From positions 62,001-126,000 of the forward strand of contig DATJOJ010000063.1 in assembly GCA_035507035.1 (NCBI GenBank): 64,000 bases of DNA. Reading direction: 5' to 3'. This DNA comes from DATJOJ01 sp035507035. Its GTDB lineage: Bacteria > Acidobacteriota > Terriglobia > Terriglobales > Acidobacteriaceae. The translations under genes were made by a program, and so were the position numbers. Shown here piece after piece: positions 1 to 7,398 of the stretch (position 1 is its first letter; each line of letters opens with the position of its first letter). The notes under the pieces were generated by a model. It searched no databases and was not told the origin of the DNA. It saw only the letters and a list, made by a program, of their open reading frames with translations.

Positions 1-987
1 GCGGCTTCCAATGGGCAATTGACGCCGGTTCCCGGATCGCCCTTCCCTGCCAACGTGCAGCAAATGGCGGTCAATGGCAAGTATCTGTTTGGCACCGATG
101 GAACGTACATCTACAGCTTCGCAATTGCCGCAAACGGGGCGCTGAGGCAAGTCGCTTCCATCAATGTGCAGGAAAACAACGGTGGATGTGGGTCCGCGGG
201 TGCGCTCTTCCTCGATCATACAGGCGCTACGCTCTACGATTGGGATTACGATGGCAATGACTGCGCGAACAATGCCTACCAGTCGTTTAGTGTTAACCAA
301 TCAACGGGCCAGTTGACATACCTCGGTGGTGACAGTGTGGGCTCTGAGTATTTCCAGCAAGGCATGAGCTTTATTGCCAACAATCAGTATGCTTACGGCT
401 CGAGTTGCTATCACTTCTCTCCCGAGATTTACGGTTTCCAGAGGGAGAGCAGCGGGTTGTTGAATCTTTTGAATGTTAGTCCCAGCCTTCCGAATGGGCC
501 GACCGGAAGTTTCTATTGTCCGACCTTGGCCAGCGCCGACCCCAGCGGCAATGTGGCGATTACGATGGTGCCGCTGAATGATTCGTCCTGGCAGCCGACG
601 GGGCCGTATCAAATTGCGGTCTACACGGCCGACTCCTCCGGTATTTTGACCACCAGCAGCACATACTCGAACATGCCGCCAACCAGGGTGCAAACGGTTT
701 TGGATTACTGGATGTCGCCGGCGGGAAATCTGTTGGCGGTCGGCGGTACCGGTGGCGCACAGGTGTTTCATTTCAATGGCAGCAATCCGGCGACACACTA
801 CACGGGGCTGCTCACCACTCAAGAAGTTGACCAGGTTCTATGGGACAACGCGAATCATCTGTATGGCATTGGCCGACAGGCGAACAGCTTGTTCGTCGGA
901 ACGGTCACACCGACGAAGCTGAGCACGGTGCAGGGGTCGCCCTATAGCATTACGAATCCTGTGAACCTCGTGGTGTTGCCGAAATAA
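1..987 (+). CDS. Secreted beta-propeller (lactonase/YncE-like) protein, 5' end missing
   Basis: The reading frame is open at the left edge, so only the C-terminal part (about 328 codons) is present; the in-frame TTG at 19 is probably not the true start. The protein is rich in Gly, Ser, Asn and Tyr, with repeats of the form 'V..NG.YLFGTD...IYSF' and 'LLAVGG.GGAQVFHF'. A blade-closing motif GSPF/GSPY appears near the start (PGSPF) and again near the end (QGSPYSI). This pattern is typical of acidobacterial extracellular seven-bladed propellers annotated as lactonase family. No catalytic residues can be identified, so enzyme activity is not claimed. It converges with the propeller lipoprotein at 1214-2521. 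Confidence 0.75.
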   Translation, partial: AASNGQLTPVPGSPFPANVQQMAVNGKYLFGTDGTYIYSFAIAANGALRQVASINVQENNGGCGSAGALFLDHTGATLYDWDYDGNDCANNAYQSFSVNQSTGQLTYLGGDSVGSEYFQQGMSFIANNQYAYGSSCYHFSPEIYGFQRESSGLLNLLNVSPSLPNGPTGSFYCPTLASADPSGNVAITMVPLNDSSWQPTGPYQIAVYTADSSGILTTSSTYSNMPPTRVQTVLDYWMSPAGNLLAVGGTGGAQVFHFNGSNPATHYTGLLTTQEVDQVLWDNANHLYGIGRQANSLFVGTVTPTKLSTVQGSPYSITNPVNLVVLPK

Positions 988-1052
988 CCCACAAAGAAGT
1001 CCGCCCCCTTGACGTCGCAAAGAACGCGTCGTTGAGAGTGCGGCAAATATCT

Positions 1053-1197
1053 GCCGAGCTGCGCTCGGCCCGACAGCCGAGGCGGCTGTCGCCACATGAG
1101 TAGTGCTAAAGCTAGGGCGCCTGTCTCAAGAAACAGGTCCCTCCACTCCGCAGATCATCGCTTCGCGATGATCTGCTTCGGTCGGGGGACAGCCGAG
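1053..1197. repeat. Cluster of four hairpins between convergent genes (REP-like)
   Basis: This 226-bp gap contains four inverted repeats: 1053-1059/1063-1069 (GCCGAGC arms, 3-nt loop), 1072-1079/1083-1090 (GACAGCCG arms, 3-nt loop), 1120-1124/1133-1137 (CCTGT arms, 8-nt loop) and 1150-1161/1165-1176 (12-bp arms starting GCAGATCATCGC, 3-nt loop). The decamer GACAGCCGAG at 1072-1081 recurs at 1188-1197. No T-run follows any stem, so these do not look like classic terminators. The density and direct-repeat tail suggest a REP/BIME-type dispersed element, which cannot be confirmed from one copy. Confidence 0.6.
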
Positions 1198-1213
1198 AGA
1201 CAGTGGTCCGCCA

Positions 1214-2521
1214 TTAATTGGTCGGTGGATCGACCAGCTTCACATCGTAGGATTGGCCCACGATGTCGGTGACGATGTTTTGCACGAGCTGCTGGTCCGT
1301 GGTGGTGTCATAGATGGTGAATGCGCCGCCTTCGCACACATAGACAACGTTGCGGCCAGGGATGGGTTGAATGCCGGTGGCGTCCCCGGTTTGCGGCGGA
1401 ACAATGACCTGAGCGTTCGCGGTGTTGAAGATCGCCAGGCAGCCGCGAACTTCGCTCGAATTATTAATGCTGGTGCAGCTGCGACTGCCGACGAAGAGCT
1501 GGCCGAGCGATCCCATCTGCATGCGGTTATGGAAGCCGTCGGGAATGATGTAAGGACCGGCGGTACGCTGCATGGAATTGATGTCGACGAGGTTCAATGT
1601 GCCGCAAGTTTTGGCGGCGGTACCGAGGCCGCACGGCGTGTTCGGAGGTGTGCCGGCGACGTAGAGAGTTGAGTTCACCAGCAAACCATAAGTGGCTCCG
1701 CTCAATGCCAGGTTTGCGCCCGGCGCGGAAGTTCCCAGCGTGTAGGGAGTGATGCCGGCGGTGGTGCCGCCGCATTCGGGACCGCAATTGAAAATTTCCG
1801 CTGTGGTGTTACCGGTGAAAATCGCCCACACCGGACGATCAAAGTGATTTGTAGCAGTGCCGGTGATGACGGTGCGAGGGTCGGTCTGACTACCGATCGC
1901 GCCGGTGGCGATGACAGTGACGTCATCGGAATTGTCGCTGAAGGTCAGGATGCGAGTACCGTCGGGACTGGGAACGATGTAGTGGGCCGCGGCCACGGGA
2001 ATGATCGCACTAATCGCACCCGTGCCCAGGTTGATCTGCAAAACGGCACCATTGGGAGATCCGGTAACCGGCGCGCTGGGTACAGCGACGTACCCAGTGA
2101 TGTTGTCGTTCGCGATAAACATGCTCTCGGTCATGCCAGGCAGAGCGATGCCGGGAAGGACGCTGGTCGATCCGCTCACATTGGCTACGGTTTCAGCGGT
2201 GTTGTCGACGATCGCAATGGAATTGCTGGACAGGCTGAACACCATGGTCAAGTCCAAATTGGGGGAAACTGCCATCATTTGTGCCTGCGCCACTGCGCTA
2301 AGCAGGCTGACGATTGAAGGGGACAAGAGGTCGTCAGAGGCGTTCACGATGTTGAGCACTGGCGTGTCGATTCCGCCGGAGGGAAAGAGCGAATTCGAGA
2401 CGAAGGCCCGGAAAGCGATCCCACTAGCCTTGTGCTGAGTGCTGGAGGACTTGCTCCCGCAGGCAACGATAACCACACTGAGCCCCACAAGAAGCATTAA
2501 CGCGAAGACGGTCTTGTTCAA
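1214..2521 (-). CDS. Beta-propeller lipoprotein, function unknown
   Basis: The chosen TTG start at 2521 has a GGAG eight bases upstream and gives 435 residues. The frame stays open to 2665, but that longer start would overlap the divergent gene. The N-terminus (LNKTVFALMLLVG..) is a signal peptide ending in the lipobox IVAC followed by GSKSSS, so the mature protein should be lipid-anchored. The body has repeats such as 'GNPNGAVLQINLGTGAISAI', 'VPSPDGTRILTFSDN' and 'FNCGPECGGTTAG', typical of YncE-like propellers. Several cysteines near the middle and C-terminal third may form disulfides. No enzymatic motif was seen. It may be a paralogue of the left-edge propeller. Confidence 0.75.
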   Translation of the reverse strand: MNKTVFALMLLVGLSVVIVACGSKSSSTQHKASGIAFRAFVSNSLFPSGGIDTPVLNIVNASDDLLSPSIVSLLSAVAQAQMMAVSPNLDLTMVFSLSSNSIAIVDNTAETVANVSGSTSVLPGIALPGMTESMFIANDNITGYVAVPSAPVTGSPNGAVLQINLGTGAISAIIPVAAAHYIVPSPDGTRILTFSDNSDDVTVIATGAIGSQTDPRTVITGTATNHFDRPVWAIFTGNTTAEIFNCGPECGGTTAGITPYTLGTSAPGANLALSGATYGLLVNSTLYVAGTPPNTPCGLGTAAKTCGTLNLVDINSMQRTAGPYIIPDGFHNRMQMGSLGQLFVGSRSCTSINNSSEVRGCLAIFNTANAQVIVPPQTGDATGIQPIPGRNVVYVCEGGAFTIYDTTTDQQLVQNIVTDIVGQSYDVKLVDPPTN

Positions 2522-2646
2522 CCCTGGAACTCCGAAGAGTAATAGAAACAAAGATTTAGATGCTAAGAACGGGATTATAGCAGAGGTACGGCCTCGCACC
2601 GGAGCGGGTAGAAGTGGATTGCTCTGGGAGTTCTCGCACATGCGGC

Positions 2647-2669
2647 ATGGGTGCAAAAGCGGCACCCAT
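2647..2669 (+). promoter_or_regulatory. 5'-leader hairpin before the homocysteine methyltransferase/MTHFR gene
   Basis: ATGGGTGC (2647-2654) and GCACCCAT (2662-2669) form a perfect 8-bp stem with a 7-nt loop AAAAGCG. The stem ends 17 nt before the preferred ATG at 2687 and contains the alternative GTG start at 2651. There is no T-run, and no recognisable Shine-Dalgarno sequence lies between stem and ATG. It could be a translational control element. It does not match a riboswitch consensus I can recall. Confidence 0.35.
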
Positions 2670-2686
2670 CCTGTATTCTCAAAATC

Positions 2687-4546
2687 ATGCCTGGCGATTT
2701 CCTGGCGCGGCTAAAACGGACTCCGGTGCTGTGCGATGGGGCGATGGGAACATTGCTCTACGCCAAGGGCATCTTTATCAATCGCTGTTATGACGAGCTG
2801 AACGTCTCGCAACCCGAACTGATTCGGGGGATCCATCACGAATATCTGCAAGCAGGGGCGGAAATTATTGAAACTAACACTTTCGGGGCGAATGCGTTCC
2901 GTTTAGGACGGCATGGCTTTGTCAGCCGCGTGCACGAGTTCAATGTCGCTGGAGCGCGATTGGCACGGGAGGAGGCTAAGAGCTTCGACGCCTGGGTAGC
3001 AGGGTCGGTGGGCCCGCTGGGCATTCGAATTGAGCCGCTGGGCAAAACCTCGCTCGACGAAGCTCGCGCCGCTTTTCACGAGCAGATCGCGGCGTTGGTC
3101 GAGGGTGGAGTTGATCTGATTATGCTGGAGACCTTCGGCTACGTCGAGGAGCTTCACCAAGCGATTTTGGCGGCGCGAGAAGTGGCGGCAAATATCCCGC
3201 TGGTGGCGCAGGTGACCATCGACGAGGACGGCAACAGTCTGGATGGGTCGACGCCGGAGGTCTTTACGCCGCGACTGGATGCGCTGGGGCCGGACGTCAT
3301 TGGCTGCAATTGCAGCGTCGGCCCGGTGGCGATGCTGGATGGGATTGAGCGCATGAGAGCGCTCACTTCGCGGCCACTGGCGGCGCAACCGAATGCCGGT
3401 ATTCCCCGTTCGGTTGAGGGACGGAATATCTATCTTTGCTCGCCCGAGTATATGGCGAGCTATGCGCGAAAGTTCGCGGCTGCCGGAGTGCGGCTGATTG
3501 GCGGATGCTGCGGAAGCACGCCCGATCACATTCGGTCAATGAAGTCAGCGCTGCGGGTAGGCGAGGCACGGGCGAAGACCGTTTCCGCTCCAGCGGCTGG
3601 TCCGGCGAAAACGGCGGCGACTCCCGCGGTGTCGATTGACAAGCGGTCGCGGTTGGGAGCCAAGCTGGCCGCCGGCCAATTCGTGACCATGGTCGAGATC
3701 GTTCCACCGAAAGGCACGGACATTCGCAAAGAAGTCGAAGGGGCACGCTTTGTGAAGTCGGTGGGTGTCGATGCGATCAACATTCCTGACAGCCCACGCG
3801 CTTCGGCGCGCATGAGCAATCAGGCCCTGTCGCTGCTGGTTCAGCAGCAGGTCGGAATTGAGACCATCCTGCATTACACCTGTCGCGACCGCAACGTGCT
3901 AGGGATTCAATCAGATTTGTTGGGCGCGGCGGCGATGGGAATCAGCAACCTGATCTGCATCACCGGCGATCCACCGAAGATGGGCAATTATCCTGACGCC
4001 ACAGCGGTGTTTGATGTGGACGCGATCGGGTTGGTCAATATTGTTCACAACTTGAATCGTGGACTGGATTTGGGCGGCAATCCGATTGGGACGGGAACGT
4101 CGTTTGTGATCGGTGTCGGAGCCAATCCCGGCCTCAGCGACATGGATGAGGAAGTCCGCCGGTTTGAATTCAAGGTCCAGGCCGGTGCGGAGTATGTGGT
4201 CACGCAGCCGGTATTTGACTTGGGATTGCTCGAAAACTTCCTGAAACGCATTGAGCACTGTCGCATTCCAGTGGTTGCGGGAATCTGGCCGCTGGTAAGC
4301 GTGCGGAATGCCGAGTTCATGAAGGGTGAACTGCGGGTTTCGGTGCCCAACTCCATCCTAGAGCGGATGGCGCGCGCCCAGACACCGGAAGCCGCGCGGG
4401 AAGAGGGCGTTGCCATTGCCCGGGAAATGGTGAGCGCGGTTCGCGGCATTGTCCAGGGTGTACAGATCAGCGCACCTTTGGGGCGGTATGCCTCCGCGGT
4501 CGATGTCTTGGAAGCTCTCGGTGGGTCCAGTTCCGCTTCGGCATAA
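2687..4546 (+). CDS. Bifunctional homocysteine S-methyltransferase / 5,10-methylenetetrahydrofolate reductase
   Basis: This is a two-domain fusion of 619 residues, like Bacillus YitJ (about 612). Residues 10-300 are a MetH-type homocysteine methyltransferase barrel with the DGAMGT motif near residue 17 and zinc-ligand cysteines C209 (in NCSVGP) and C274/C275 (in GGCCGSTPDH). Residues 335-610 are an MTHFR domain beginning MVEIVPPKG, with the folate/FAD-barrel signatures ICITGDPP and GVGANPG. An Ala/Pro/Thr-rich linker joins them. The enzyme should regenerate methionine from homocysteine and make 5-methyl-THF. ATG 2687 was chosen over GTG 2651 because homology starts there and the GTG lies inside a hairpin. 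No cobalamin-binding domain is present in this polypeptide. Confidence 0.9.
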   Translation: MPGDFLARLKRTPVLCDGAMGTLLYAKGIFINRCYDELNVSQPELIRGIHHEYLQAGAEIIETNTFGANAFRLGRHGFVSRVHEFNVAGARLAREEAKSFDAWVAGSVGPLGIRIEPLGKTSLDEARAAFHEQIAALVEGGVDLIMLETFGYVEELHQAILAAREVAANIPLVAQVTIDEDGNSLDGSTPEVFTPRLDALGPDVIGCNCSVGPVAMLDGIERMRALTSRPLAAQPNAGIPRSVEGRNIYLCSPEYMASYARKFAAAGVRLIGGCCGSTPDHIRSMKSALRVGEARAKTVSAPAAGPAKTAATPAVSIDKRSRLGAKLAAGQFVTMVEIVPPKGTDIRKEVEGARFVKSVGVDAINIPDSPRASARMSNQALSLLVQQQVGIETILHYTCRDRNVLGIQSDLLGAAAMGISNLICITGDPPKMGNYPDATAVFDVDAIGLVNIVHNLNRGLDLGGNPIGTGTSFVIGVGANPGLSDMDEEVRRFEFKVQAGAEYVVTQPVFDLGLLENFLKRIEHCRIPVVAGIWPLVSVRNAEFMKGELRVSVPNSILERMARAQTPEAAREEGVAIAREMVSAVRGIVQGVQISAPLGRYASAVDVLEALGGSSSASA

Positions 4547-4578
4547 GCCTTGTAAATTTTCGTTAAAAATTCACTTTT

Positions 4579-4599
4579 GTGTGGACACATTTTCCACAC
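4579..4599. promoter_or_regulatory. Inverted repeat upstream of xseB
   Basis: GTGTGGA (4579-4585) and TCCACAC (4593-4599) are perfect 7-bp arms around a 7-nt spacer in the 88-bp gap before xseB. A possible -10 hexamer TAGAAT lies just downstream of the repeat. It could be a repressor site or a leader hairpin; nothing in the window identifies the factor. Confidence 0.3.
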
Positions 4600-4634
4600 T
4601 CGTGCACTAGAATATCCACAAAGGAGTTCTCCCG

Positions 4635-4874
4635 TTGCCAAAATTTGAAGACGGCCTGCAGCGTCTGGAGAAGATTGTTCAGGAACTGGAGAAAGGGGAA
4701 GTTCCCCTGGAAAAGTCTCTGACGCTCTTCGAAGAAGGCATGCAGCTTTCTGCCGCTTGCCGCAAGGAATTGGAACAGGCCGAGGGCAAGGTGGAAATTT
4801 TGCTCAAGCAGAACGGGAAACTCCAGGCTGAGCCGTTTGAGCCTTCTCCCGAGGTTTTGTCGGGTCGCAAATAA
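4635..4874 (+). CDS. xseB: Exodeoxyribonuclease VII small subunit
   Basis: The product has 79 residues, the usual XseB length, and carries the family core 'FEDGLQRLEKIVQELEKGEVPLEKSL' followed by 'LFEEGMQLSAACRKELEQAEGKVEIL', a helical hairpin that packs several copies onto XseA. The complex degrades single-stranded DNA in the cytoplasm. The start is TTG at 4635, supported by AAGGAG at 4621-4626 eight bases upstream. XseA is not in the window. The acidic C-terminal tail PFEPSPEVLSGRK is variable in the family. Confidence 0.92.
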   Translation: MPKFEDGLQRLEKIVQELEKGEVPLEKSLTLFEEGMQLSAACRKELEQAEGKVEILLKQNGKLQAEPFEPSPEVLSGRK

Positions 4875-4982
4875 AAATCTCGGGCGCTCACCGCTCGTGC
4901 CTTAACGTTCGTGCCAGAGCTCCAACCGGAAGTTCGGGCACGACCTTGTAACCGTGTAGAGCGGTAGAAGTTCGAGGAATGT

Positions 4983-5354
4983 ATGCAGCTGTTTGATGTG
5001 GTCCTCCTCCAGAGCGACGCGGGAGTCGCTAAGTCCCTGGTTTCTGCTTTGTCACCTTCTGTGGCTTCAGTTCGCGAGGTACACACACTGGGCGAACTGC
5101 GCAACAGCATCGCCAAGCACCGTGCAGGAATCGCGATCCTCGACATGGAAAAGGCGGCGCTGTCCGAAGTACAAACATTGGCGCAGGACTTTCCTGCGGC
5201 CTCGATCGTGTGCACGCATCGTTGCGCAGACGAAGAAATGTGGACCGCCGCGTTGAATGCCGGTGCGGCCGACGTATGCCGGGCATCGGACACTTCGGCC
5301 ATCGTCCACGCGGCTTTGAGCAGCCAGCCAAGCCGGCAGGCTGCGGCAGCGTGA
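4983..5354 (+). CDS. Degenerate response-regulator receiver-like protein
   Basis: A stand-alone 123-residue protein with the alternating beta/alpha pattern of a CheY fold: 'FDVVLLQSDAG', 'RAGIAILDMEKA', 'ASIVCTHR', 'AGAADVCRASD'. The phospho-acceptor-like Asp is in AILDME and the switch Thr in CTHR. The N-terminal acidic pair is reduced to a single Asp (QSDAG), and the conserved Lys after strand beta5 is absent (VCRAS). This suggests a pseudo-receiver that cannot be phosphorylated normally. It ends in QAAAA with no output domain. No histidine kinase is nearby. The receiver assignment is by pattern only. Confidence 0.6.
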   Translation: MQLFDVVLLQSDAGVAKSLVSALSPSVASVREVHTLGELRNSIAKHRAGIAILDMEKAALSEVQTLAQDFPAASIVCTHRCADEEMWTAALNAGAADVCRASDTSAIVHAALSSQPSRQAAAA

Positions 5355-5423
5355 TGCGACTGCGGGCGCATATTGATTCTGGTCGGTCGACGTTCGTGTC
5401 TGGCTGATTTTGACGTGGTAATG

Positions 5424-5455
5424 GGCACGGGGAAATTCCCGTGCCTTCCCTTTTT
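5424..5455 (+). terminator. Intrinsic terminator after the receiver-like gene
   Basis: GGCACGGG (5424-5431) pairs with CCCGTGCC (5438-5445) around a 6-nt loop, followed by TTCCCTTTTT (5446-5455). It lies between the receiver-like gene and ispA, so ispA probably has its own promoter in 5456-5523. Confidence 0.7.
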
Positions 5456-5523
5456 CGTTTTCCCTGCTTGTAACCTCGTTTCGCTGCACCGACGTTTCCT
5501 CCGCTCCTTGCTATACTCCGGTC

Positions 5524-6405
5524 ATGCTCACGGAGATTTTGGAGAGCGGTCAGGAGCTGACCAATGCAGCGCTGGAGCGCCTGCTCCCCGCGGCAACGCA
5601 ACATCCTGTCTCGATTCACGAGGCAATGCGCCACAGCGTTTTTGCGGGAGGCAAGCGCATCCGCCCTATCCTTTGCATGGAAGCGGGACGCATGGTTGCT
5701 GGTTCCCTTCCCGCCGGAATCGAGGAATTAGGCGCAGCGCTGGAAATGCTGCACACATATTCCTTGATCCACGACGATCTGCCGGCACTGGATAACGATG
5801 ATTTGCGGCGCGGGCGTCCGACTTGTCACAAAGTGTTCGGGGAAGCCATCGCGATTCTGGCTGGAGACGCGCTGCAAACCCAGGCTTACGAAGTGCTCTC
5901 CCGGCTACGTTGTCCGGCGGAGGCACGGGTCCGGATCATCGAAGAGATTGCGCGAGGCACGGGAACGGTTGACGGCATGATTGGCGGGCAGGTGGTGGAC
6001 CTGGAAGCAGAACACACCAAACCTGACCTCAAGATGCTTGAATACATTCATCGCTCGAAAACCGCAGCCTTGATTACCGCGAGCGTAGTGAGCGGAGGAC
6101 TCTACGCCGGCGCGGATTCCGTCGCGGTGGAAAATCTTCGCGCTTTTGGTCACTCCATTGGACTGGCCTTTCAGATTGTCGATGATGTGCTCGATGTCAC
6201 ACAAACCTCGGAGCAGTTGGGGAAAACGGCGGGCAAAGATACCGCGGCGGAGAAAGCGACATACCCGGCATTATTTGGAATCGAGGAATCCCTGAAAAAA
6301 GCGGACGCGCTGGTGAATGCGGCTTTGCGCGCCCTGCAGGGATTCGCACAACGAGGCGAGACGATGAAGGCCTTGGCCCATTTTTTGGTCGAGCGAAAAA
6401 AATAG
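5524..6405 (+). CDS. ispA: Farnesyl/geranyl diphosphate synthase
   Basis: 293 residues, typical of bacterial short-chain prenyl synthases. The first Asp-rich motif is DDLPALD (D84, D85, D90), with the two-residue insertion characteristic of eubacterial type FPP synthase, followed by NDDLRRGRPTCHK. The second is DDVLD (D220, D221, D224). The N-terminal 'FAGGKRIRPILCMEA' supplies the IPP-binding Lys/Arg. It condenses IPP with DMAPP/GPP in the cytoplasm to feed quinone, bactoprenol and hopanoid-type isoprenoids. Chain length (C15 versus C10/C20) cannot be fixed from sequence alone. dxs, a frequent neighbour, is not adjacent. Confidence 0.9.
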   Translation: MLTEILESGQELTNAALERLLPAATQHPVSIHEAMRHSVFAGGKRIRPILCMEAGRMVAGSLPAGIEELGAALEMLHTYSLIHDDLPALDNDDLRRGRPTCHKVFGEAIAILAGDALQTQAYEVLSRLRCPAEARVRIIEEIARGTGTVDGMIGGQVVDLEAEHTKPDLKMLEYIHRSKTAALITASVVSGGLYAGADSVAVENLRAFGHSIGLAFQIVDDVLDVTQTSEQLGKTAGKDTAAEKATYPALFGIEESLKKADALVNAALRALQGFAQRGETMKALAHFLVERKK

Positions 6406-6532
6406 GTTCTCGGGCGATTTCGTGCGGGTTCCGTGACTGTGCGTTGGCTCGATTTCTGTGGTAAAAAGAAATTCAGGGCGATGGAGTTCGCCAGCAATGC
6501 CGGTGGTGGATCTGAGCGCCACAGGCTGATAA

Positions 6533-6553
6533 CTCCTACAACTTAAGTAGGAG
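6533..6553 (+). promoter_or_regulatory. Hairpin that sequesters the ribosome binding site of the 31-aa ORF/ATPase operon
   Basis: CTCCTAC (6533-6539) is the exact complement of GTAGGAG (6547-6553), with a 7-nt AACTTAA loop. The right arm contains the AGGAG Shine-Dalgarno (6549-6553) sitting six bases before the ATG at 6560. Folding would mask the only ribosome entry site of a translationally coupled operon. This could be a thermosensor, a leader switch or simple translational damping; the trigger cannot be read from the sequence. Confidence 0.55.
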
Positions 6554-6559
6554 AGCTCC

Positions 6560-6655
6560 ATGCCAGATTGGTTCAATCACTTCTTCACCACATCTCTAGG
6601 CGCGATGCTCGGCGCCGACTCTCGCCACAAATCTGCAGCACTGGCGGGCCGATGA
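6560..6655 (+). CDS. 31-aa small ORF, translationally coupled to the ATPase
   Basis: ATG at 6560 is preceded by AGGAG at the best spacing (6 nt) and encodes MPDWFNHFFTTSLGAMLGAD followed by 11 more residues ending AALAGR. Its stop overlaps the ATPase start as ATGA (6652-6655). The first half is aromatic and hydrophobic, the second half basic. It may be a leader peptide whose translation opens the downstream start, or a small functional protein; I recognise no family. It is supported by ribosome-binding-site quality and the overlap, not by homology. Confidence 0.5.
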   Translation: MPDWFNHFFTTSLGAMLGADSRHKSAALAGR

Positions 6656-7398
6656 CCGCGCTCTCCATTTACGCCAGAGAGCCGGAACTCGAACAGCTTC
6701 GCAAGCTGTTTCATTCGCGGCGTTCTCTCCTACTGCATGGCCCGAGCGGCGTGGGAAAAACCCTCCTTCTCAAGGCCCTTGCAGCGGAGATTCCCGGTTG
6801 CCTGTATTGCCGGGATTCTGCCAGCGCCCTGGCTGTTTTTCGTGAAGTGGCGGCAGAACTTTTCGCGGGAAAAAACGAACGCCTACGCAAAGCCTGTAGC
6901 AAAAATGGGTTTGCGGAAATCAAAAACAAGTCTGCCGTCTCCCTGCGCGGGATCATCGCCGAGGCTTTGCGCGAAAAGCCTTATTGCATCATGCTCGACC
7001 ATCTCAAACGCCCCTCGCAATCGTTCGCCTCGACAGTGCGCGAGGTGTGTAGCTCAACGAATACAACTCTCGTTGCGGTTGCTCGTTCAGCGCACATGGA
7101 AGACGTCGGATTCTTGCTGCCTATGTTTGCGGATCGTTCCGACAGGTTCGCTGTGCGCAACTTCGATCCGCCGGCGGCCCGGCAGTTTGCCCTGCTCACC
7201 GCCCAGGAGTTGAAGCTCGAAGTCAGCAATCGGGAAGAAGCCATCGAAAAGATTGTGCGCTTCAGCGAGGGAAATCCGGGAGCGATTCGCGCCATGCTAG
7301 AGATGGCGGTAAGGCCGAAATACCTGGCGCGACAGCATCTCATGCTCGCACCGCTATATATCGACTTTCGCCTGGGGCACGGAGTGAATCATGGATGA
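6652..7398 (+). CDS. ORC/STAND-like P-loop ATPase, function unknown
   Basis: The ATG at 6652 (248 residues) was chosen because it overlaps the small ORF stop as ATGA; the frame is open back to 6568. It opens 'IYAREPELEQLRKLF', the usual entry to ORC/STAND-type ATPase domains. Walker A is GPSGVGKT (residues 30-37) and the Walker B-like strand is YCIMLDHL. A sensor-1-like TTLVAVARS follows, then a C-terminal helical segment with FSEGNPGAI, a GNP motif common in STAND and Orc1-like ATPases. There is no extra effector domain, so it is a minimal switch module. It overlaps the next ORF by 8 bases (7391-7398), implying coupled synthesis with the 144-aa partner. No family name can be assigned safely. 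Confidence 0.75.
   Translation: MTALSIYAREPELEQLRKLFHSRRSLLLHGPSGVGKTLLLKALAAEIPGCLYCRDSASALAVFREVAAELFAGKNERLRKACSKNGFAEIKNKSAVSLRGIIAEALREKPYCIMLDHLKRPSQSFASTVREVCSSTNTTLVAVARSAHMEDVGFLLPMFADRSDRFAVRNFDPPAARQFALLTAQELKLEVSNREEAIEKIVRFSEGNPGAIRAMLEMAVRPKYLARQHLMLAPLYIDFRLGHGVNHG

Noticed and set aside
301..822. 173-aa minus-strand ORF opposite the left-edge propeller gene
   Set aside because: Low-complexity Arg/His-rich shadow of a well supported plus-strand frame.
4679..5428. 249-aa minus-strand ORF across xseB and the receiver gene
   Set aside because: It crosses a real terminator and two plus-strand genes and has no recognisable domain.
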